Of a DNA stretch of 64,000 nucleotides, positions 39,889-48,947 are shown one piece after another. A program made the position numbers and the translations under genes. Positions within the stretch are counted from its first letter, which is position 1, and every line of letters begins with the position of its first letter. The notes under the pieces were generated by a model. The model was not told where the DNA came from. It made no database searches and was given only the letters and a program-made list of their open reading frames with translations. Source of the stretch: Glandiceps talaboti. Taxonomy: Eukaryota > Hemichordata > Enteropneusta > Spengelidae. The stretch covers positions 6,977,540 through 7,041,539 of the forward strand of contig NC_135569.1 in assembly GCF_964340395.1 (NCBI RefSeq). The letters run 5' to 3'.

Positions 39889-41746
39889 GTAAGTATCCAA
39901 ATTATTCGATATTCAGCATCGACTTTCAGATAGTGAACACAGTTTTACGTGCATTTCACTACCAATTATGGGCGGTAGTCATGTGTTACGTGTGTGAATT
40001 TTGGTACTTCCATGGTGCATGCGAATGGTTAGTCCTGCCACAGTCCCGTTCCCTCTATCACAGAGGAACTGTGGTCCTGCTTGCAGACGATAATTCGGCA
40101 CTCGATTCTGACAATTGTCCCCTGGGACAAGGTAGTATCTAGTCCTGTACGCTGTCTGCAAGCAGGACTCACTAGCTAAGAGTCGGTCATTGGAGTCACG
40201 TACACAGTCACAGTGTACAAATAAGGCTCTGCCTGCAGACGGAGTAAGTTGCGACATGGGTGGAACTTCCATGGTTGGGACTTGATTCAGGCATTGTCCC
40301 TTTTCCTTTCCCTAGAAGGGACAATGGGAGACCTAGTTCCGACTTACTCCGCCTGTGCAACTGTGTTGTGTCTGTAATTAGGGGCATTGCCAGTATTGCG
40401 TTCCGTACACCCTCTGCAAGCAGGACTACATGTACATTGTACTTCACCTGTTCAAAGCCTTCCCAATGACTTTCACCATATCATAGTGAACTTTATCAAG
40501 TTTATGATACTCATAAGGCAGAAAAACAATAATTGTGTGTTTTTGATAACATAGCCTCAAAAAATAGAGTAGTTAGGTTGGGATTTATTTTATTTTATCT
40601 GTTTTATTTTTGAACAATATTGCTTCGACCCAAAAACAAACAAAATATTGGTCAGAATACCTTCTGTGAGATTTTGATGAAATAGGTACACACATCACTG
40701 GGAAAATAAAACAGACGTGCATGAAGGTAAAGAAGACAAACAATTTCAAATGTTTCAAAAAATATTTAGGGTCGGAGGTTTAAACCACGAAGGTTGCTCG
40801 GGTTATCAGATACACACAATTTGTGTTTTATTTGGCCTCAAGGCCTAATAAAAAACATTGTGTGGTTTCAATTTTAGAATAGGTTGGGTAGGTAGGTTTG
40901 TTCCCCATGTGTGAGTGTCTAGTTCAGGTAGTCATGTTTTCTATATGGTCTCTGTTATTGGTTTCTTCTCATCAGATGTACACTCATTACAGATTGGAAG
41001 AACGGTTTTGTATTGTCTTGTGATGTGATAATTTGTGATGTCAGTTTCCACATCCACTATCACTTGCAAAACTTCACAATTTTCACGGTTTTTAATTTTT
41101 TTTCATGTACATAAAAAAAGGTTTGGGATCGGCAGTGAAAAACTAGGTGGGGTTGGGTAACCGGAACCAAACATTTTTCCATTTTTGTCGTAAGTGATAA
41201 TGACTTTTATTTGTTATTATTTATTAGGTAACGTACAAATGGCTGAGTAAGACATTATGTGTCCATGTCAATCAAGCCAAACAGTAAGTCACTTGTCAAG
41301 TCTTACACTTTTGACACTTTTTATCTTTCTACCTCTCAGAGTGTGCAAATTTTGTTATGTTGCTCAAACCATACACTAGCCTTCAAGACTGGGAGACAAT
41401 GTTGGTAAAGCTATTTCTGACAGAAAATGTATTGCTTGTGAAAATTATGGTTTAAATATTCTGGAAGATGAACTCCATGTTTTGTTATTTTACCAGTTGC
41501 TTAGAAAATAACCAATACCAAATTATTTTATACAGTACCCAACACAAGAAAAAGCAATAACCTTACTTTTCAACTTGCATTTTTTCTTGCAAACTGATAA
41601 GTCTGACATCTCTGTCTTATTCCTTCATCAGAATGCTGTATACCTTTGCAACAAAGCAGAAAAAGACCAAATCACCAGTATGTGTCACATACTTAGTATG
41701 TGGTCAACAAAGTACAAAGGATGGTAACAGAGTAAGTAAATAATCC

Positions 41747-41807
<61 letters not shown>

Positions 41808-44800
41808 TCTCAGAAATACATAGGAATGCATACACACCCATACATTGAAATACATACACACGCAGAAATACACACACAAACAGTCTCAGAAATACACATA
41901 CACATACAGAAATATGCAGTCAGGAATGCATACATACACTGTCAGAGACACACACACACACACACATACACATACACACCTGTAGAAATATAAAAATACA
42001 TACTCAAGCAAACTACCACCACCACTACCAACACCAGACTCACTCTCAGACCACTATCTTTGCTAAATGACATTCATTTACATTACCTTGTTTTATTTTC
42101 CTTTCATTTCAGGTCCAGAAAGTAGCCATAGTTAGAGAAGAAGAACTAGAAGGTGTGTAGAACTTTTTAAAGTCTACAAGTGTCTGTGTCTCTTGCTGAC
42201 CTTTCTAACTGTTAAACACAGTATTGCAAACCAGACAAATGTTTACTCTGAGGATAGGAGCCAAAAGGGAGGAATAAAAATGAACTTTGTCTTTGTTATT
42301 ATTAGAATATCTTTGTACAAGGCACAAGCTAATTTGTATGCATTCAAATAATAAATACAGGATTTATTTTTGGGTTGTTTTCCATCATGTCTTTAGTTCT
42401 GTGGTACTTGGAAAAATAGAGTCAAAATATTCTCAAATGCACTTATTTTTCCCAATTATGCTTACTGAGGTATAGTTGTATTATTCCTTGGCAATATTGG
42501 TTCTCATTCAGTTGGTAAATATTCATGACCTAAAGGGCCTTGTCACTACTTATCTTTCACTCGTAGTGACAAGGCCCCTTAAGTCACTTGTATATTTCTC
42601 ATGAAGGAAGAAAACACTTTGGTATTATATCTAGAATCAGACCGACTTCACTTTTGTCATTCATTATAAACTTGTGATGTTTAATCAATGACAAGCCATA
42701 CTAACTTTAAGTGATGTTGTTTTTTTCATACATGTACCAAGTTATGTTTTATTTTATTTTTTCCACAGATGCCAAGTCACGTTTAGACAAAGTGGGCAGT
42801 GTGCATGTATACAGTGTACATAAATCACATCTCAGGAATAGCAATGCTCTCTATACAACTGACTACGACATTACAAAGGAAAGCTTAAACGAGAGTAACA
42901 AGTAAGTTCACGCAAGAATGAACGTTCACGGACTCTGGGTTCATAGTTATTAATGAAACTTTCTATTTGTAGAGTCAAAAAATTTCTTAATAGCAAATTC
43001 CAAATGACAATAGCCCATTGTAGTACACCCCTGATGATGCTGATGAGCTGTCACCATAAGTTTTTGATTTGCTTCCAAGAATTGTTTGACTCTGTGAGTA
43101 GAAAATTTCATTAGTAGTTAAGTTCATGTTAAGAGAAATATAGGCAACAAAGTAAAATTTCCTACAATTTACCAAAGAAAGCTTAGGCAAGATGCTAGTA
43201 AAGAAGTTAGTGTTTTTTACTAAGGTTGGAGAATACTACTAACAGAAAGGGGTAAAAGTGGCAGTGTTTCCAACAGAATCTATTGTAAGGAGCATAAATG
43301 GGTAGCGCATACCACCAGACGTCCAAACAGTACAACAATAAAGACACTGACTTTCCATCAAACTAAAAATGTCAAACGTGGTCGAAGAATTTTATCCATC
43401 TTCGAACGTGCACATCAGAACTCAAACACTGAAAAACAACAATACCGAGGGATTGTTGTAATGGACAGTGAATGCAAATGTCACCCTTTTCTGCCAATGA
43501 CTACCAAATATTTTCGATCGGTAAATGGTTAATATTAGTAATAATAATAATTGCAATTTTGTTTGGGAAGCCCGCGAAAATGAAAATTTGGATTTCACTT
43601 CCAAGAATTTGTTTGACTCTGTGAGTAGAAATTTTCATTTATACTAAGTACAATTTCTTGATTCTTTCAGATTCAGTGCTATACAATGTGATAAAGCCAG
43701 GCCAAGATCAAGGAAGGATTTAGAAGATCTCGCTAAAACATCATCATCATCATCATCCACACAAGACAAGCAGACAACAGCCACCAAAAAGTCATCGGAA
43801 AAGAAAACAGAAAGTGGTGAGACTACAAACTCTAAAACAACAACTAAAGAAGTTACAAAACCTAAGAAGGGTAAGGCTGGCATTGCGGATATGTTTAGCA
43901 GAGCTAAAGCTAAACAAACCAAACCAAAAGAGGAACAGGAAGGAGATGGAGGAAATAACACAACAAAAGATGAGAAACCTAAAAAGGTATGTTTGTTTTT
44001 TTAAATAGTTTTTAACTTTTTATATCGATGCAATGTTTTATGCTTATGAAAATGTAATGAGAAGTGCTTGCAACATTCCTTCTGATTGGTTGTGTAATGG
44101 GAAGCACTTGCAATATATATCCTGATTGGTTGTGTAATTGCAAGCATGTGTAAAGTTCATTTTGATTGGTTGTGTAATGGGTAGCACCTCTAAGCTTCAC
44201 TTTGATTGGTTGTGTAATGGGAAGCACTTACAAATTTCATCCTGATTGGTTGTATAATAGCAAGTATTTGCAAGGCTCATCTTGACAGCTTGTGTACTTC
44301 GAAGCCCCTCCCAAAGTTCATCTTGATTGGTTGTGTGATTTTAAGCCATTCCCAAAGTTCATCTTGATTGGTTAAGTACTAGGAAATCCTTACTAAAGTT
44401 AAAAAGAAACATCTGCTATCTCTATTAAAATCAATTTGTTATGATGACAATGAGAAATCTGAAACTGATAGAAATACTGTTTCCTATACATAGCATTGTT
44501 TCTATGCAATAGGTCAAAGGGAGGTAAGAGTAGATTTTCCGAAGTAATTCCAACGTAGCATGAGAAAAATCTAATAGAACTTATCCCAAATATTATCATT
44601 TTCCATTAGCAGACTTCCAGCAAGCCAAAAGCAAAAGGAGTTGGTGCATTCTTTGGAAAGGCAGACCCTAAGAAACAAGAAAAAGTTGAAAAGAAAGATT
44701 CACCAGAACCAGAAGAAAAACCGAAAGAAGATGAAAAAGTAACAAAGAAAGAAAAAACTCCACCTGGCAAAAGTAAAAAAAGACAACCTACAAAAACAGT

Positions 44801-47231
44801 TGTGTCAGATTCAGAGGAAGAGATAGGTATGCTTACAAATATTTATCTCAAGAACCTAGGGAGTATTGATTTGTGTGTATGCAATGTGTAATATGGTTGC
44901 CTTTAGTGTTTTCCTTGAGTTGTATATATTAAGTGTTTGCCTCAAGAACCTAAGGAGTATTGGAGAACAGATTTTTCATGGTTCCAAGTATCACTAGGAC
45001 AGCAGAATATAGTAAAAGGAGTTTTCTTGGCAACTGAGCGAAAATTATTTTATGTGAAATCATGAAATGACTCTCCAGAACCCAAAGTTGATGATAATAG
45101 GTGTACTTCCTGGAGTGGCATTCCGCTTTAATGAAACCACTGCAACAAAAGTGTTCATTCAAGACATTGTCTGTTTGTTGCAGAAAAACAACCTAAAAAG
45201 AAAAGGCGACGCAGAGTAAAAGAGATGTCTGACAGCAGTGATGAAGGTTTGTAACTTTAGTAATGTCTTGTTGATCTCTTCCTGGTATATTAGTATTAGA
45301 ACTAAAATATTAAAACCCCAGTAGTTGATCATTGTATAATTGTTTTGCTTTATTTTAATCTTTGTTTACCGTTGAGAGATGTACACCAAACTTTTATTGA
45401 AAACTACCCAATCCTTTCTGTTGGTGCTGTGTATACTGGCTTAAAGTGGCACAAGCTGAGTTTATAACAATTTCACGAGGTCACACATACCCCAAAAAGT
45501 ATACAAACGTGAATAATTGAAAAGTAAGATCAACTTGTATTAAAAAGTTTTCATCCAAAAATTCTGTCAGGGGGACAAGCCTCATCAAAGAGAAGAAACT
45601 ACAATCACTGAATGAAGTTCAACTTTTCTGAGCGAACTCTCATAAACTTCTCTCCCCTGTAAAAAATCAAAATTGTTGCTACTTATCACCATTCTGCTGG
45701 GATATGGCTAATTTTGAAAGTAGTCAGTTATAAGTGAAAATTAGGCAGTAATATCTAGGAATGAGGCTCATAAATCTAGTGATGAAAATAAACTGGCTAA
45801 AAAAAAGGATTTTTAAACAAATGCCGGCAAAACATTGCAGATTAGCTGTGTGTTTTTTTCCCGGCTACCATCCTTTATCTACATCCCTGCAAGTTATTTT
45901 GGAATAAAGTTACATCAACAGTTTTATTTTCTTCAAGAAATGACAGTTGATAGTCCTGTTCAACCACCATCCCCATCGCCACCACCTTCACCAGTTAAAG
46001 AGAGAAGCCCACCCTCTGATGATGAAGAACAGACAGAGCTGAATACAAGCAGTAGTGGGCATAGACGAAAGAAAAGAGTGATGAAATCGAAAATGTTCAT
46101 GGATGAAGATGGCTGCATGGGTAAGTAGCATTCAATTTGTAAAATGTAGAATCGTATATGTGTAGATTCAGTTGAAGGAATAGTCCAATTAGGCTTTTTC
46201 TGCCATTAGTACACTTGTATTGGTTACTGCTATCAACTTGCATATGATTTTGGGTGATAAATAGTACCTCCATAACTTTCACTCCATTTTTAGTCCCCAA
46301 CGGGCGCCATCCATGCATCCTCATATCTCTGGCTTGCACCAACTGATTTCAACCAAACCTGACACAGAGGTAACATACTATATGGGACGTATGAACGTCA
46401 CTTGTGACTGAATCAAATATGGCTGAATGACAGCCATATTTGGAGTTAAATTCCACAATATGCATCATAACTTTGGATGTATAATACCGTTATTACGTAG
46501 TGACTCCATTCAAGTGCCTACCCCCATATTATCAAATATGAGCTTTCTTTAAGACCTTGACCTTTGACCTTGAAAGTCTCCTTCAAGGTTAAATAGCCAA
46601 AGTTGGGTTATTGTCATAGCTTTTTGAATCAAACATTTCATGTAATAATATCTTTAATCATGACTTGAGTTTGACTGACACATATGCATGTCACTTATTC
46701 TTGTGACCTTGACCTGTATACCACAATGGCACCATATTTGTGATAAAAAAGCGTATTTTGCCTATTACCTCCAAACGTTTGATATGTCTCGACACCATTC
46801 AATTGCCTACCCTCATAAAATCAATGAGTTTTCTAATGAGTTGACCTTGACAACATTTTCCAGGTGAAATGACCAATTTTAAGTTGAATACACAAAGTCC
46901 ATTTAAATGTCAGCTTTCTTTTTATATCTTGACCTGTGACTTTGATCCATATTCAAATTTGCACAATAACTTTGCCATATAACACACCAGTTGGGGGCTA
47001 TGTCTTTGACTGAAGGCTTGTGAATATTCTTTTCTTTTCTTAGTTACTGAGAAAGTATGGGAAGTTGAATCTGTTGATGACAGTGAACCTGAGGAAGTCC
47101 CTGATCAATCAACTAAACCAGCCCCTCAAAAAACAAGTCAACCAACCAAGAAGAAACCATCACCTCCTAAAAAGAAATCACCAGTCAAGAGTAAACAGGC
47201 CTCATTGATGAGCTTTTTCAAGAAAAAGTAA
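39826..47231 (+). CDS. POLD3: DNA polymerase delta subunit 3 (p66), complete
   Basis: Accessory subunit that binds the POLD2 subunit and tethers polymerases delta and zeta to PCNA, in the nucleus. Ten coding exons: 39826-39888, 41228-41283, 41632-41731, 42113-42152, 42769-42901, 43671-43986, 44613-44826, 45184-45246, 45938-46120, 47044-47231. Total 451 codons (human protein 466). The N-terminal winged-helix part (MAVDDMYLDNLQEFI, VTYKWLSKTLCVHVNQAKQM, PVCVTYLVCG, KVAIVREEELE) is the POLD2-binding region. The rest is a lysine-, serine- and proline-rich tail with two GMF/FF-type motifs and a C-terminal PIP box QASLMSFF (47196-47219) just before KKK and the stop. The start ATG follows AAAATAAA and opens MAVDDMYL. 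All exon phases agree. The next gene, METTL24-like, is convergent. Confidence 0.96.
40070..40440. repeat. Nested inverted repeats in POLD3 intron 1
   Basis: GTCCTGCTTGCAGAC near 40075 pairs with GTCTGCAAGCAGGAC near 40154, and a third CTGCAAGCAGGAC lies near 40415. GACGGAGTAAGT near 40239 pairs with ACTTACTCCGCC near 40342. Confidence 0.65.
41228..41283 (+). CDS. POLD3: POLD3 exon 2
   Basis: Encodes VTYKWLSKTLCVHVNQAK, the conserved 'VTYKWLS..L.VHVN.AK.ML' block. Ends with two bases of a glutamine codon at GTAAGT. Confidence 0.95.
41632..41731 (+). CDS. POLD3: POLD3 exon 3
   Basis: Encodes MLYTFATKQKKTKSPVCVTY and LVCGQQSTKDGNR. Phase 0 at GTAAGT. A CA microsatellite starts 18 bp after the donor. 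Confidence 0.95.
41749..41803. repeat. CA microsatellite
   Basis: CA run 18 bp after the exon 3 donor of POLD3, continuing as degenerate CA/TACA to about 41990. Confidence 0.95.
42113..42152 (+). CDS. POLD3: POLD3 exon 4
   Basis: A 40-bp exon encoding VQKVAIVREEELE plus the first base of an aspartate codon. Acceptor CATTTCAG, donor GTGTGT. Confidence 0.9.
42478..42612. mobile_element. Dispersed inverted repeat, family B copy 2
   Basis: In POLD3 intron 4. Shares the TTATTCCTT start, GGGCCTTGTCACTAC and GTAGTGACAAGGCCCC palindrome arms with the copy near 6.7 kb. Confidence 0.55.
42769..42901 (+). CDS. POLD3: POLD3 exon 5
   Basis: Encodes AKSRLDKVGSVHVYSVHKS, matching the 'A...L.....VHVYS.QKA' region of POLD3, and ends in the split lysine codon before FSAIQC. 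Confidence 0.93.
43671..43986 (+). CDS. POLD3: POLD3 exon 6
   Basis: Encodes FSAIQCDKARPR, where human POLD3 has a similar FSAI-type block, then a low-complexity S/T/K region, and KGKAGIADMFSRAKAK. GIADMF is the counterpart of the GIMGMF motif that human POLD3 uses to bind REV1. Ends in phase 0 at GTATGT. Confidence 0.92.
44050..44385. repeat. 40-bp minisatellite x 8 in POLD3 intron 6
   Basis: GATTGGTTGTGTAAT-type cores begin at 44084, 44124, 44164, 44204, 44244, 44284, 44325 and 44366, an almost perfect 40-bp period. Each intact core carries ATTGG, the inverse of a CCAAT box. Confidence 0.9.
44613..44826 (+). CDS. POLD3: POLD3 exon 7, with tandem (NAGNAG) acceptor
   Basis: Encodes TSSKPKAKGVGAFFGKADPK, then charged repeats and VVSDSEEEI. 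The acceptor reads TAGCAG (44607-44612), so splicing at the first AG would start the exon at 44610 and add one glutamine. Both keep the frame. Confidence 0.9.
44985..45140. repeat. Dispersed repeat family C, copy 2 (partial)
   Basis: In POLD3 intron 7. Matches the family at TTTCTTGGCAA-like, AAATGACTCTCCAGA and CTTCCTGGAGTGGCATTCC. Confidence 0.6.
45184..45246 (+). CDS. POLD3: POLD3 exon 8
   Basis: Encodes KQPKKKRRRRVKEMSDSSDE, a basic stretch that could act as a nuclear localisation signal, followed by an acidic serine cluster of casein-kinase-2 type. Confidence 0.9.
45938..46120 (+). CDS. POLD3: POLD3 exon 9
   Basis: Encodes proline-rich PPSPSPPPSPVKERSPPSDD and KKRVMKSKMFMDEDGCM, corresponding to the 'KKRV.KS.T..DEEG..VTEK' region of POLD3. 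The weak acceptor TTCTTCAAG was chosen because it alone restores the split glutamate codon. Confidence 0.88.
46293..46990 (+). repeat. Dispersed repeat family G, copy 1
   Basis: In POLD3 intron 9. Shares GATTTCAACCAAA, GCCATATTTGG, AATACCGT...TAC, CCATTC(A)AA(T)G and CCTTTGACCTTGAA blocks, in that order, with the reverse complement of 50695-51092. Fills most of the intron. Confidence 0.65.
47044..47231 (+). CDS. POLD3: POLD3 exon 10 with PIP box
   Basis: Encodes VTEKVWEVESVDDSE, a lysine/proline-rich segment, and the terminal PCNA-interacting box QASLMSFF before KKK and TAA (47229-47231). Confidence 0.95.
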
Positions 47232-47253
47232 TATAACAAATATAATATTTATA

Positions 47254-47560
47254 GACGAATCTTGGGCTGTAGATGAACTCTAATTTCAGTCCTCAACTTG
47301 TTCCTTATAGCACTTACACTTGTCCACCTGTTATTATCTATATATAGATGAATTTTGGGCTATGGATGAACAAATGGTTTCAGTCCTCAACTTATTCCTA
47401 ACACTTGTCCACCTGTCTATAGATGAATTTTGGGCTAAAGATGAACAAATGGTTTCAGTCTGCAAACAACACTTACATTTGTCCACCATATACAGATGAA
47501 TTTTGGGCTGTTGATGAACAAATAGTTTCAGTCCTCAATTTGCTCTGAACAACACTTGTC
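47254..47560. repeat. 72-93 bp repeat x 4 in POLD3 3' UTR region
   Basis: GATGAATTTTGGGCT-type starts recur at about 47254, 47347, 47422 and 47494, each followed by GATGAACAAATGGTTTCAGT and CACTTGTCCACC. Confidence 0.8.
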
Positions 47561-47978
47561 AACCACATGTCTTTTGACATGAATACGATGACTCGTATTT
47601 AAAGTCTAGCAATGGTAACTGTTCACAAACGTTTTCATCCAAGAATACACCAAACTGTAACTAGGAATGGGTTAGTTCTTCTGAATCATCAGTCTACTAG
47701 TCATCAGTGGTACTTGTACTTAATATATAAAATCAAGAGTAAAGACTTGTGTGATCATTGGAATCAGAAATAACTGCCAAGTTATTTGTAAGGGCTTCAC
47801 AGGTGGGTATAGGTGTACAGATTAACAATGGGTGTATTGTATTGTACACATAACATGCAGTTCCACTTTTCCATTCTGAGAACCAGAACTTAGTATTCTT
47901 CCTACATACTTTGGAAACCTTTTGATGGTTTCTCTTGATCTGTGCCGTAAAAGAGGCGGTTGTGTACGGCGATGATCT

Positions 47979-48091
<113 letters not shown>

Positions 48092-48611
48092 CATATAATG
48101 AGAATGTGTCAGTCTTCTATAAAATAAAATAAAAACTAAAATAAACAAATGGACAATTCATTATTTATAGATATATATCTTTTGAAATGCCAAAAGCATC
48201 TTATATTTATTTGAGTGTTTGTGGACAAGTGTGTCTTTTTAGACAATAACATTTTAGGGGGCAAGTGTTGAATGGTGTCTGGGCAGGATGAAGCATACAA
48301 ATCAGTTATGTCTGGGAGTCTAACCGTATTCCTAGCCATACCTTCATACAAACCAGATCATATCAGCTTAAATACAAATATGACTATTGCAATTTCAGTC
48401 CACTTGGCCACATTGTCGCCAGGTTTCACCAAATCACCCTCTCTTACACCAATATCTGTGACGTCTGTGATAAGTGATTGGAGTGTGCTAAATTATACAA
48501 TCATCAAAAAGGGGTTCAAGAATTGAAGAAGAAAAATGTTATCTCCAGAATCTCTTGATTATTCAATGGAAATTTACATATCTTTTTTTTTTTATCTTAA
48601 ATCAAAGGTGA

Positions 48612-48947
48612 TCAGAAATCTGTGTCAAAATCTGCCTCCACAGGTAAAAAGTTAGTATTGATCCACGACAGTTCGTAACAACAAGGATGCATTCCAGCAT
48701 ATACCCCAAAATCTTTCTTTTTCACCTTTTCATTAGGATGAATAGCCCACAGCTCAAACCCATAATATTTCATTAGTCTTTTTATATTTGTGTATGTATT
48801 CCAAAGTCGTAGTTTTGGTGTGTCTGGAGACAGGTGAATCTCAAAGTTTAGTTGTTTGACTTTTTTCAAAACACCGCTCTCTAGTATCTGAGGAAATACT
48901 TTGTACTCTTGTCCCTCGATATCGATCTTCAACACATCAAGTGTCTC
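48612..48947 (-). CDS. METTL24-like exon 6: FkbM-type motif and C terminus
   Basis: Encodes ETLDVLKIDIEGQEYKVFPQ, the family's D-V-L-K-x-D-x-E motif, then NFEIHLSPDTPK and CYELSWINTN. Ends with TGA at 48614-48612. Confidence 0.93.
   Translation of the reverse strand, partial: ETLDVLKIDIEGQEYKVFPQILESGVLKKVKQLNFEIHLSPDTPKLRLWNTYTNIKRLMKYYGFELWAIHPNEKVKKKDFGVYAGMHPCCYELSWINTNFLPVEADFDTDF

Noticed and set aside
45835-45937. Coding extension of POLD3 exon 9 upstream
   Set aside because: An open frame continues, but the exon must start at 45938 to complete the glutamate codon, and the upstream residues do not resemble POLD3.
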